Positions 23,365 through 33,703 of a stretch of 64,000 bases of DNA are shown piece by piece. The notes beneath the pieces are model-generated. The model did not search any database and was not told the origin of the DNA. It saw only the letters and a list, made by a program, of their open reading frames with translations. How positions within the stretch are numbered: position 1 is the stretch's first letter; each line of letters begins with the position of its first letter. The position numbers and the translations under genes are program-made. This stretch comes from Platycnemis pennipes. Lineage: Eukaryota > Arthropoda > Insecta > Odonata > Platycnemididae. The stretch is from NCBI GenBank assembly GCA_933228895.1, contig OW121854.1, forward strand, positions 8,869,131-8,933,130, in the 5' to 3' direction.

Positions 23365-25705
23365 CAGTTTCTCCCCTGCCGCGACACCCCAAATCCTCCC
23401 TTTCTCCCTTCTCCGTGGAACCACGCATAGAGAAGGGCGAGAATTCGATACCGAAAGGTTTTGAAAAACCCATTCCACCCTCATTGCATTGATTGTTTTA
23501 AACAAGCCACACTGCGTAATAGTAATAATAATACGATTTGACGATTCAAAGAGAAAAAAAAACCATTGGCAATGACGGACCAGATATAACTATGACAAAA
23601 AAATACGCTATTTAGTGGATATTGTAGTACCATTTTTCCGTAATGACAAAAGCAGAAAAATTCACCACGTACCAAGACCAGCGATAGAAATTAAAAGAAT
23701 TTGGAATATGAAAAATGTTCATATAAGTAGTACCAATCGTCATCTCAGCTACCAGTATTGTTCCAAAACAAATTAATAATAATTATCACTAAACTCGAAT
23801 CCAAACACACATTCCTCAATTCGGCGCAACTGTGAATTACTTTGGGGAAAACTAGTGCTCCTAATTTAAAACTCCGTTATCACTGGATAAAATTTAAATA
23901 AATGATTGTAAATATAATAAACTGTGCTTATTGGGACGAGATTGAGACAAAACTTTATTCTGTCATGTGTCCCCTCATCAAAGTAATTACAAAAAACAAC
24001 ATATGATTGTCGTGACTTCACAATTAAAATCCGAAGTAAAAAAAATTTTCAGAATCAAAAATATCATGGAATTAAATAATAATTTACTGATTATACCGAG
24101 TGAGTATTCGTGACGTGCGATGCTCATCTTTTTAGTTGTGAGAAGTGTTATGCTTAGCGCCCTTTTGAAAGATGAAAGTAATGGAGATTCTCTTAAGCAA
24201 AAGGGGAGTTGGTTCCATCCACGACTTGCAATGACAATGAATGATTTGTCGAAAATGGTCGTGCAGTGGAGAGGTATTAGTGTTCAGAATTCGATAAAGA
24301 AGAGAGAGTGTGTGACGTTTGCGTCTGTAACTATATAATTACGCATAGGGAGATGTAATCCGATACCTGTAGATCGAAATTGAACCTAATGTACGCATTC
24401 AGAGCGCATTGAAATTTTAGTGACGGATGTTATGATGAGTAGATCTTGATGAACTGTATCAGAGCAGCCAAAATGAGGAAAAATTAACGCCGATACCTTC
24501 TGTGCCTTTAGGCCGATTGGGGATCACATGTTTTATTCTGTCTACGTCGGACATCAGATTCGAATTTCGTGTTTTTAGTTTTCTGGTGATTGAGAATTGC
24601 TGCGTTGATGTCTAGTGGTTTACCATCTAAAGCTGTGGGTTTTCTGCAGCATTTAATATTCTTCTTAATTCGCTGGTACTCTTGTAAGCTGGCCAATGGT
24701 ATATATAATATTTGTATTGTATTTTATACGTATATGCAATGCTTTTCAAAAAATAGTTATGGTGAAACATTCCTGATGTATAATCTGCATTTTGCGATAC
24801 CAGAAATCTCGATGATGCTGTAAAATATGGTAATTATTCGCGACTTAATTTATGACACTACTGAAAATTAAACAGACGCGAAGCAAACACGCAGTCAGCC
24901 AAATCACGACATATTCGTAGCAATTCTACTAATAAAATTTCTAATTAAAGTTGGTGTTCAACGCGAAGGTCGGTTTTTGATAGGTAGAGCTCACCCTGTA
25001 CTAAGCCATCGGCTTGTGAAATTCACACATTCAGAGTACGGGAGCCAGATCCTTTCACTGGGCCACCTGCGATTTCCTATTCAGTTCCGACACGCAAAAA
25101 ATCGAATCAAGCGGATTTTAGGTAGGGTTTAGGATGTCCCAAGATACAAGGGAAATTTTTTTTTTCGCGTAATCAAATACGCATACCCTCTATTGTTTTT
25201 ATGCTCTCAATGAAATCAAAGCCTACTGTAAATCATTGCAGAGGTGGATCAAAGCATAAATTTGGGGGGGGGGGAGTGTAATCAATCCTTCTAACAGAAT
25301 GCTAAGTAACAGTCGTCATGATTGAGAGATAAAATCTGTAAATTGTTGATTTTTCTATAATCAAACTGCATGATTTTCGACGATGAAATGCTCGGGTGAG
25401 AGGCCAAGATTTCAGCAGTTTCTCACAGACAATCGGTCAGCGCTGCCTGTACTACGCGATGGAGACACGGCAACGTCGTACAGGTGACTATTGCTTTGAG
25501 CCACAGAGGACACGTGCGAATGGTTCGCAGACGCCAATTCCCAGTAGGGAAAAAGAGGGGAGGAGGGATGGAGAGGAAAAACTGGGATGGCTGATAATTT
25601 GTTTTCGTGACAGCTAGGGCACAAGGAGTTCGGTCTCAACGACATTTCATCTTTACCAAGTGCTTGCTGTGAGTTTAATTGCGTTTTGCCTGATTTTATT
25701 TGGCC
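23365..25705. other. AT-rich intergenic sequence
   Basis: No recognisable gene. At about 25,207-25,240 the words TGCTCTCAATGAAATCAA and CCTACTGT match part of the 97-bp repeat found at 28,323 and 28,943, so a third, partial copy lies here. A poly-G run occurs at about 25,264. Confidence 0.45.
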
Positions 25706-26287
25706 GAAAGAGTTCTGTTACCTTGGAAGCCGGGTAACCAACGATGGACGAAGCAAGAAATAAATAGTAGATTAGCCCAGCCAGGGCATTCTATCAAAAG
25801 AAGAATCTTCTCACAGCTGGAAATAAAATCGTCGAAGTAAGGAAACAGTTCCTCAGAACATAGGTACATCTGGAGGATGTTTCTTTACGGCTGTGATGCA
25901 TGGACGATGACAGCAGCGGAGAAGAAAAGGGTGGAAGAATTCGAAATGTGGTGCTAGATGAAGATTAAATGGATCGACCGAGTAAGTAACGAGGAAGTTC
26001 TAAGAAGAGTAGGAGAAAAGAGAAGTCTGCTGACAGCTCTAAGTAGAAGAAGGGATAACTTAATCGGCCATATCTTGAGACGCGACGCCCTGATGAAGAC
26101 AATCGTTGAAGTAAAAGTGAATGGGAAGAATTGAAAAGACAGGCCTCGTATTAGATACATGGAACAGGTCGTAAAGGACGTGAAAGTGAGGAACTAAGTT
26201 AATATGAAGAGGTTAGCCGATAGAAGAATCGAGTGGAAAGCTGCGTCAAACCAATCATAGGATTGTTGACCCATGATGATGATGATT
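25706..26287 (+). pseudogene. RTE-like LINE, 5'-truncated 3' end
   Basis: The copy begins in the segment just after the reverse transcriptase (FCYLGSRVTNDGRSK) and runs through the RMFLYGCDAWTMTAAEKKR and KIKWIDRVSNEEVLRRVGEK blocks to the end of the element, which terminates in a GAT-repeat tail (CCATGATGATGATGATTGG). These blocks are typical of RTE/BovB-like non-LTR retrotransposons. The frame is broken in several places, including stops where the copy at 32,216 is open. A 5'-truncated copy with a microsatellite tail is the normal product of target-primed reverse transcription. Confidence 0.85.
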
Positions 26288-26981
26288 GGCTGATTAATCA
26301 AATTATTCGGTAGCAAAATAGGCGTGTAAATATTCCAGGTTCCTATCGTAACCGAAAACGTAATCCTAATTTAAAAACTGACACTAGCCGATAAGAGGAA
26401 TCAGAACCATGGACAAAACTTGCTGAAATGGATGAAAGAAAGGTTCGTGCTCTTCAAATAGCTAGTTTTTTATTCACTCACTTTAATAATTAATTTTGGT
26501 TTGTGTTACGTTTTCATTTAAATGCACTGTTTTGATTTATTAGCAATAAGAGTCACATTCCGCTGAATGCCTCTAGGGAAGAGGTTAGTATTCATATCCG
26601 TTTTACTGACTTTGTTATACACATTAATGACAAATTTATTATTTTCCAAAAGTATTCAACGGGTTTAACCACATGTTTGGATTGTAAAACGAAATAATTT
26701 ATAGGGATCATTTGACACGCATATTGGTCAAGTCATGCAATCGATCGAAACATTCAATCCAAGGGTGTTTGTAATTCACTGAATTGGCGAAATCTGTCGT
26801 GCCCCTAGAAATGAATCTAACATCTTACGAAGTAAGGCATATTCTTTTTTTGTATTGCAGATTTTGAAGCTTTGGCAAAATAAACTTTATGTGAACTCAG
26901 ACAATGAATGTGTTTTCGAGGCACGGTAACTTTCGCAAACGATATGTACTCAAATCACTTCATTATTATCAGACTTGAGTG
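26288..26981. other. AT-rich intergenic sequence
   Basis: No gene, RNA or element end recognised. Confidence 0.5.
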
Positions 26982-27579
26982 AAATTTTCATTGGCTTTTC
27001 GAGAATTGATCTCATTCCGACGAAAAAAACTAAATAAATGGCATAAGAACAACAAGATTATTTTTAAAAGACTAAAATTGAATTGTATGTAGAAAAACAT
27101 ACGTCAAGTTCAATAATTTTGTCAATATTATCCGAACGTAAGAAATGCCCATGTTTACAGAAAGGAAAATGAATTATATGTTGATATGTATAAAATGTTC
27201 AATATGGTGAAGTGTGGGAAAGCTATATAGTGAAGAGAAATCAACTGTATGAGTTCTATTTCCATGTCAGTATTAATACTAAATTTTCATTGGCTTTTCG
27301 AGAATTGATCTCATTCCGACGAAAAAAACTAAATAAATGGCATAAGAACAACAAGATTATTTTTAAAAGACTAAAATTGAATTGTATGTAGAAAAACATA
27401 CGTCAAGTTCAATAATTTTGTCATTATTATCCGAACGTAAGAAATGCCCATGTTTACAGAAAGGAAAATGAATTATATGTTGATATGTATAAAATGTTCA
27501 ATATGGTGAAGTGTGGGAAAGCTATATAGTGAAGAGAAATCAACTGTATGAGTTCTATTTCCATGTCAGTATTAATACT
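26982..27579. repeat. 299-bp tandem duplication
   Basis: Copy 1 is 26,982-27,280 and copy 2 is 27,281-27,579. By eye they differ at one base (GTCAATATTATCC against GTCATTATTATCC). The junction is exact. Each copy contains the small hairpin GTATGT-AGAAAA-ACATAC. Such high identity means a very recent duplication or an assembly artefact. Confidence 0.95.
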
Positions 27580-27904
27580 AAGATATCCACATTTTAATGA
27601 CATTGTTCTTTCTCTAATTGCTAGAATACAGTGGCTGGGTCAGATACCAACAATTTGGCAGCAAATGCATTCACCTGGTGGTTAACCTGAGGCAGATTTA
27701 CCCAATGAGACCCATTTTAATTCAAGATATTACTTGAGGTACTCTGGGAAAAGAAAAAATAAGGATCATAAGCTTTCCTCATAAGGTGCTTGCATATAGC
27801 AAACAATTAAGAGTTTGCGATTGAAAATAACACCCTACCCTACTGTAATTTTTAAATTAACGAGAGTGGGATTGTAGGTATAGTCAAGTCCACTGCTGGA
27901 ATCA

Positions 27905-27970
27905 GAGAGCACATACATCTACATAATACCCTGCAAGCCACCACAAAGGTGTGTGGCAGGGGTGATTTCT
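27905..27970 (+). repeat. Dispersed repeat with GCAAGCCACC / GTGTGTGGC core
   Basis: ACATCTACATAATACCCTGC followed by AAGCCACCACAAAGGTGTGT and GGCAGGGGTG closely matches 55,803-55,858. The ends of the core can pair (GCCACC with GGTGTGTGGC). Repeats of this form are widespread in arthropod genomes as short element ends; the parent family cannot be named from this window. Confidence 0.7.
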
Positions 27971-28322
27971 CACCAAACATGCACTACATATCATGCATAA
28001 AAAAAGGAATAGTATTAATATACTAGTCAGAACTTCACTATTTAAAAGATGTAGAAATTGCAAAGCATACATGCAAAAACATTCTGTTAGTGGGGTTAGC
28101 TTTAAGCACTCATACGAAAATGGAGCTACCAATGCTATCCATTGCTACTCTCCGATTGGACATATTTACCGTCATTCGTATCTCTAATTGTGTGTATCTC
28201 ACATAGTGCGATTTCGGAGAAAGAATCAGGAGCGACTGTGATAGGCAAGGGGCGGAGCTGTCTGATAAAGTCAATGCGGTCAAAGCCTTTGCAACTTGTA
28301 GCCAACAGTGTTCGAAACAACC

Positions 28323-29039
28323 GTATGTAGTTTATTTAAAATTCTTAAATTGTTTTAATCAAGTCTTACTGACAATAAAATAAATTCTTGCTCTCAATGA
28401 AATCAATTCCTACTGTCAACAACAAGCACAGTGTACCTTGAGGGGAGGGAGTTAGTGAGGAGGGAGTTAGGAGGGGGGGGGTGTTAGGAGGGGTGGGAGT
28501 TAGGAGGGGAGGAAGTTATGGGGGGAGGGGGTTACTTGGGCGAGCCTGGGGTCATAGCCAAGTGACCGAGCCTTCCCTGTTCTATCACCTCACTTCGTGT
28601 CGGTTTTCGGGTGTTGAGGCTTGAGGAATGGATATTCCAAGAAAGGAGGGGCTGATTGTATGTTGCAAGAACGGAGGGGAAATCCACAGACTTCCCTCCC
28701 GTTTCCCCAAAGGCTTCCTAGGCACCGATGTTGCCAAAGACCCTGCCGACAAAAAGCCTCGATCTGTTTCGACTGCTCGCCACCTGGAGGATTTCTTCTA
28801 GAACTATTCCTAACCAGTGGCCTTGATGTATCCTGAAATTGTTGGGGGTCAAGTCTGAAGTAAATCCCTCCCGAACTATTTTTGTAGTATGAACTGAAAC
28901 AACTACATATTTCCGTCGGGGAATGGGGAATAGCGCCGAAATGTATGTAGTTTATTTAAAATTCTTAAATTGATTTAATCAAGTCCTACTGACAATAAAA
29001 TAAATTCTTGCTCTCAATAAAATCAATTCCTACTGTCAA
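28323..29039. repeat. 97-bp direct repeats flanking about 520 bp
   Basis: 28,323-28,419 and 28,943-29,039 match over 97 bp with three mismatches. The interior holds a G-rich minisatellite (28,440-28,545) and a C-rich stretch. The arrangement recalls a small element with terminal direct repeats, but the ends do not start TG and end CA and I see no target duplication. It may be a segmental duplication. Confidence 0.7.
28440..28545 (+). repeat. G-rich minisatellite
   Basis: Degenerate tandem copies of a unit like GGAGGGAGTTA, with runs of four to nine G. Four or more G runs lie close together, so G-quadruplex formation on the plus strand is plausible. Confidence 0.75.
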
Positions 29040-29330
29040 GGAGCGCGTAAACTAGTTCAGGAAAAACCTTTCCTTTATTTGTTCGACTTTTTCTCGAGAA
29101 ATACACCAGCTGAATGCATCTAATGCCAAAGTTTCGTTGTCTGACTGAGCCACCGTCCTCAGGGCCTCTTCTGCCATGATCTTAATTTGTTTCCATTTGT
29201 TTTTAAGGCTCGAATATTGCCTAGCCGTCGGTATTTACGGCCATTTTCGTGCCCGGTATGTACTCAATTTGCTTGTTCTTGCCTTGCCTTCTTGATCAAT
29301 CGGAGGGCAGGCTTCCAATGGTTGATGTTG
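29040..29330 (-). pseudogene. Penelope-like element 3'-end fragment
   Basis: On the minus strand the sequence GCCCTGAGGACGGTGG, then CGAAACTTTGGC, then CAGCTGGTG and CTCGAGAAA has the same order and spacing as the 3' end of the Penelope-like element at 35,873-36,060 (GCCCTGAGGACGATGG, CGAAACGTCGGC, CCTGGTGG, CCCGTGAAAA). Only the 3' region is present, and it is diverged. Confidence 0.5.
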
Positions 29331-29399
29331 CTACCCTACAGTTTAATTTGAAATGCCTTCTTGGTGAGTGTAGTCGAGCGTTCGCTTGCAAAATCCATC

Positions 29400-29970
29400 A
29401 AGATGTTTGACAGAGAAATCGCCTGGTGTCGAAGGAAACAGTGTTTTTTTTCGGGATTATAATCAGCGATCTTTGATCAGCTGATTTTAATGAAAATGGC
29501 ATTAGTGCCGATTTTGAGGGATTGATTGGCAGCTGCCAAGTGCAGCACCATTCTGCCACCAAGCTGATGGCAGATTATAGAGAGTGTGAGTCAGAGGGGC
29601 GATCCACCTGCTTGTGAACTTTGCAATCGTCCGCGTACAGCAGAATATTGCACCCAAGAGGGATTATACCGTCCACAATGTTTTCCACAAAGAGTGCAAA
29701 CAGAAAGGGGCCAAGGACGCTACCCTGTGGTACGCCAAATTCAACAGATAGTTAAGAGGATGTGGTGCCATCAATGAGTACACGATAGTAACGGGAGCTG
29801 AGGAACCTGTTATTTAACGATAGGATTCTTGCGTGGATGTTGTACCGTCGTTGGAGTTTATTTATAAGTAAGGCGTGGTTCACGGTGTCAAAAGCTTTGG
29901 CGAAGTCGATATAGCAAACATCAAGTTGTGAGTTAGATTCGATAGAGTGGGTGATGTGGTGGTAAAATCA
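29400..29970 (-). pseudogene. Jockey/CR1-like LINE reverse transcriptase remnant
   Basis: Minus-strand frames show reverse transcriptase motifs in order: DVCYIDFAKAFDTVNH (block A), GVPQGSVLGPFLFALFVENI (block B) and ILLYADDCKVH (the YADD catalytic block), followed by AEWCCTWQLPINPSKSALM. The signature belongs to APE-type LINEs of the jockey/CR1 group. Frame changes and a stop after the IDGTTSS segment show it is dead. The 5' end is lost at about 29,970. Confidence 0.88.
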
Positions 29971-30299
29971 CTATGTAATTTTTAATTGATATAACTACGT
30001 AATTTTTATAACTATATAATATACATAACTATTTCTAAAATTGTTACTTGTTTTGCATTGTTTAATGCATAAAGTCTTTGTATTTTAGATTATTTTTATA
30101 GAGCTTATTTTTTGTGTCAATTGCATTGCCCAGACATATATATTTATTTCTATGTTCTTAAATAGACTGCTGCTGAACACAGCCTAATAAATTGATGACA
30201 ACGCCTATACAGGTTTCCTTAGGGGTGCCTAATTTCACAAAAAAACTGTTAATAATATTGTATAATTATGCGCATGAAATAAAGTATATTATTATTATT
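29971..30299. other. AT-rich spacer between LINE remnants
   Basis: Contains short A/T-rich direct repeats such as CTATGTAATTTTT and CTACGTAATTTTT, and ends in an ATT/TAA microsatellite that is the 3' tail of the adjoining minus-strand LINE. Confidence 0.5.
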
Positions 30300-31167
30300 A
30301 TGTTACAATTAGTAACTTCCACCTCCGAGTCTCCGACTAGTATCAGGTTTCGTTTCCGTCATAATTGCCGGAGACTCGAGAGGGGTCGCGCCTAGGGGTA
30401 GCCACCGGTGGATAGGTGGCTACCCGGCATTAGAGTCATGCGCACGAAGCAGGCGGAGGGACCCGAGAAGGACAGCCTTCTGCATTGCACTTGCAAGTGC
30501 ATCCGCTTGCTCCCTGCACGCTGGGATGCACTTGAGATTTTCAACCAGTGAGACACCACCAAGCACGCCCACGATGAGCACTACCAGCTTCACAGAGTAG
30601 CCCGCGTACATTTGCCTGAGTTCGCACAGCAGATCTTGATATTTAGTCCTTTTTTCAGTCTCCTTCGCTGCCATGTTCGTTTCGGCCGGTGCCGAAAACT
30701 CAATCACGAACGATGCGAGAGATTGTCGAGGAGAACGATATCAGTCTTCGTCGCCTCCATCTGCCTGGAGGTGGAGAAGGAATAATTCCACCAGATCTTA
30801 CACTTATCGTTCTCCACGACGGACTCGACGTCTCCAGAAACTTCCATGCATGGGCTTCTCGGTATGCTTGCGGAGCAAGGTCTTTTGCTCCGCATTCTTT
30901 ATATCGAGCTTTAACACGTCCGCCTTTAGTGACAAGATTGATGTGTCGCACGCTTCTCGGCTGGAAGTAAGGTCCAAGTCCAAACCGAGGCCGTCGTCGA
31001 GACCTGGCGTTGGTCCTCTTGATCAACTTTCTCCGTGCCGTTGTAAGTGCCCGCACTCTATCCACCTCGTGTTGCTTAAGGATAAGCAGCACTCTTTTGT
31101 TCAGTGTGTGGTGGTCTCTCCGGATTGCACGCGCAATGCGCTTGACCTTCGGCGGAAAGGCCCGACG
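30300..31167 (-). pseudogene. R2/R4-like LINE, 3' part with restriction-like endonuclease
   Basis: Minus-strand frames carry KCKIWWNYSFSTSRQMEATK, then TDIVLLDN (usually RPDIV), then VIEFSAPAETNMAAKE, KRTKYQDLLCELRQMYAGY and VVLIVGVLGGV. This matches the carboxy-terminal restriction-like endonuclease region (R/K...PD...E...K) of the R2/R4/NeSL group of LINEs. The usual PD is TD here, so a catalytic residue is lost. Upstream (30,960-31,167) is the end of the amino-terminal domain; the reverse transcriptase expected between them is missing. The 3' end has a conserved untranslated region and a TAA-repeat tail. At 31,163-31,167 the Transib-like element interrupts it; coding resumes at 33,704. Confidence 0.8.
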
Positions 31168-31654
31168 CACAGTGGGCTAGAATCGAAAAAATATGGCCAA
31201 AATTCATATCTCCGATGTTTTTGGAACTAGAGCAATGAAATTTTCACCACGTCATGCTGGTTAGGTCTCCAACTTAAATCCAATGATTCGAGTCATTATA
31301 CTAGTCGCGGACCACTTTAAAACAAAATGGTGGAAACCATGAAATCCACTTCGCTAGTAATCATACCGACGGTCAATGAAAATTTATTTTCCCTGAAGGA
31401 GAACACTTTAAACATCTAAAAATAACTATCATTCACGATCCGGTATCGATATTTGACGCACGCTGCGTACTTCATAGAATATCAATGAAGACATCGATAC
31501 AAGTATCGATACCAAAAACTACTAAATCTACTTACAAAATTGGCATCAGAATTTATTTTAAATGTGAGCTATGGATTGAATTTTGATTCGTCTCGAATAA
31601 TAAGAACAAAAGCGTTTTTATGAATACTTAATATACAGTTTATCAGTACTTACC

Positions 31655-32212
31655 TCACAAAATCTCTTCATCTGAGTCCGAGTCTACAGCATCACTGTCC
31701 TCTGAATCTGTTGACCCCTCTATCAGAAGAAGATTCCGTACCTCCTTGGACATTCTCCGTTTGTTTTCCGGTATTTCTTTATTTGAAATTAGTGGATCCG
31801 ATCTTAGAAGTATTCTTCGGAAAATGTCCTCGAATGCTTCTTTCCCAGACATCTTCCTCGAGTGCCGCTCCCTGAACCTTTTGATGTCCTTGTGCCTGGA
31901 TTCCAGAGCTTCCTCCTCTCTTCGATCTCTATCACTCTTCTGATAGATGGCTAATTCTGTAAAAACTCCTCTTCTCCGTGTCGATGAGCCAAAAACATTT
32001 GAGATCTTCCTCTTACAGCAGAAAAATAAGACTGAATCGCTCCGCGAAAACGAGTGGGGGAAAAATTTACGAAACCAATGGGAAATGCACATTTTTGGAA
32101 AAACCCTGAAATTATTTTGGCGAACCCGGCACGCACGTGTCTGAGAGAGACGATGCTCTGGAGCACATAAACTGATTGGCTTGTGAAGGGGTAATAAACT
32201 AATTAGCGGCAT
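31655..32212 (-). pseudogene. Transib transposase carboxy-terminal fragment
   Basis: The last 110 or so residues of this minus-strand frame include EEEALESRHKD, then IKRFRERHSRKMSGKEAFED and IFRRILLRSDPLISN. This follows the Transib/RAG1 carboxy-terminal pattern, in which an acidic segment holding the catalytic glutamate is followed by (A/S)RNKD..RFR..H.RK and a helical L..SDP..S block. It ends in an acidic tail (STDSEDSDAVDSDSDEEIL). The first part of the frame is probably not coding: a splice-acceptor-like CTGCTGTAAG precedes RKISNVFGSS. Just after the stop codon comes GAG followed by GTAAGT, a perfect donor, hinting at an intron in the 3' region. The aspartates of the DDE triad are missing. 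Confidence 0.7.
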
Positions 32213-32575
32213 CTTGTGGTGCTACAGAAGAATGCTAAATATTAAATGGATCGACCGAGTAAGTAACGAAGAAGTGCTAAGAAGAGTAGGAGAAAAGAGA
32301 AGTCTGCTGACAACTCTAAAAAGAAGAAGGGAAAACTTAATCGGTCATATCTTGAGACACGATGGCCTGATGAAGACTATCGTCGAGGGAAAAGTGAACG
32401 GGAAGATTGGAAAAGGCAGGCCTCGTATGAGATACATGGAACAGGTCGTGAAGAATGTAAAAGAGAAGAATTACGTCACAATGAAAAGGTTGGCCGATAG
32501 AAGAAACGAGTGGAAAGCTGCGTCAAACCAATCCTAGGATTGTTGACCAATGATGATGACGATAAGCGGCATCTT
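32205..32575 (+). mobile_element. RTE-like LINE, 5'-truncated, with 11-bp target duplication
   Basis: Element 32,216-32,564 (349 bp) is flanked by AGCGGCATCTT at 32,205-32,215 and 32,565-32,575. The single open frame (to the stop near 32,537) is the intact carboxy end of the LINE protein: WCYRRMLNIKWIDRVSNEEV, then NLIGHILRHDGLMKTIVEGK, GKIGKGRPRMRYMEQVV and a final WKAASNQS. The element ends in a GAT-repeat tail. It is the youngest-looking of the RTE-like copies and lies inside the Transib-like element. Confidence 0.93.
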
Positions 32576-32626
32576 TAGAAAACTTCGAGGAGTTTTAAAT
32601 GTCGTCTTAAGGAAAGTGCTGTTCAG

Positions 32627-32802
32627 GAAACTAAAACTTGAGTGCGGGTGAGGGGCCTTACTTGGGACAAAAGGCTGAAGGAATCTCTCAGTCACGGAGG
32701 ATTACCGCGGTCATGGAACTAAAACTTGGGTGCAGGTGAGGGATCTTGATTGAGACAAAAGGCTGGAGGAACGTCTCAGGGTAATGGAGATTTACCGCGG
32801 TC
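32627..32802. repeat. 88-bp imperfect tandem duplication inside the Transib-like element
   Basis: ACTAAAACTTG occurs at 32,630 and 32,718, and the surrounding words (GGGACAAAAGGCTG and GAGACAAAAGGCTG; TTACCGCGGTC twice) repeat at a similar spacing. Two diverged tandem copies are present. Confidence 0.7.
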
Positions 32803-33703
32803 GGCCCGGGTATGACCACGCTCGCTCACGTGCCTTGTCCTGATGGAAGGGTGAAGTGACCGCTGCAGGGAAGGATCTACATTTCGTTGAATACAAGAGA
32901 ACATGCTGCTGTTTCATATGCCTACTTCATGAGGTTGTTAAGTGTCCAGTCAAGATCCGCGAAAGTTCTTACCAAGGAAATTAAGAGCTCTCTCTATGTT
33001 CTTGTTCTCTAATATTTGTTCTCTATTCCTCGTGGTTTTTACTGTACTAACATATTTTAGCAACATCATTGGTCTTAGGTCCAAAACTACCGAGAAAGGC
33101 AAATAATTCTGAGTACAGGTGAGTAGTAACAAATGAAAAATATTCATTACGCTAATTTCGGCGCCGGACAGTTGACCCGCCTCATAGTACATTTTTCATC
33201 TTAAATGGCGCGGAGGCAAGTTGGGGCAAGGTTTTTTTTATAAACATGTAGTAGAGATGTTGGACTTTATGTGACATAAGTATCTTGGTGTCGTTATGTG
33301 TCGTTCCTAACGTTTTTGTTAACATTTTATGAAAATCAGGTAAAAAACAGGGTATTTTAATTGTTTAATAATTATCAACGAAAATTAATTTAAAAACTAA
33401 AACGACCACGTACTGTCTTTTACTTATCACTAATACTTTTAAAATAACCTTACTTGCTTTCAGGTGGCCATACGAACAAAGAGAAAACGCGAGATTTCGC
33501 GAAAAACCTGCTTCGTAGGATTTTGACAATTTTTTGTCAACTTTAACGGGCTCTACTGATCTAAAAAAAGGCTCAAAAATGATAACAATTTTGGTTCTTT
33601 GTAGCGTGGATGTTGTAAAATCAAACTGTTATACAGCCGGGTCTCAATTTAGAAGTCAAAATTTTGAATTTTGGCCAGGTTTTGGTGATTCTAGCCCACT
33701 GTG

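Noticed and set aside
30673..31230. 185-codon plus-strand open frame
   Set aside because: It is the antisense shadow of the LINE endonuclease region and crosses the Transib end at 31,168.
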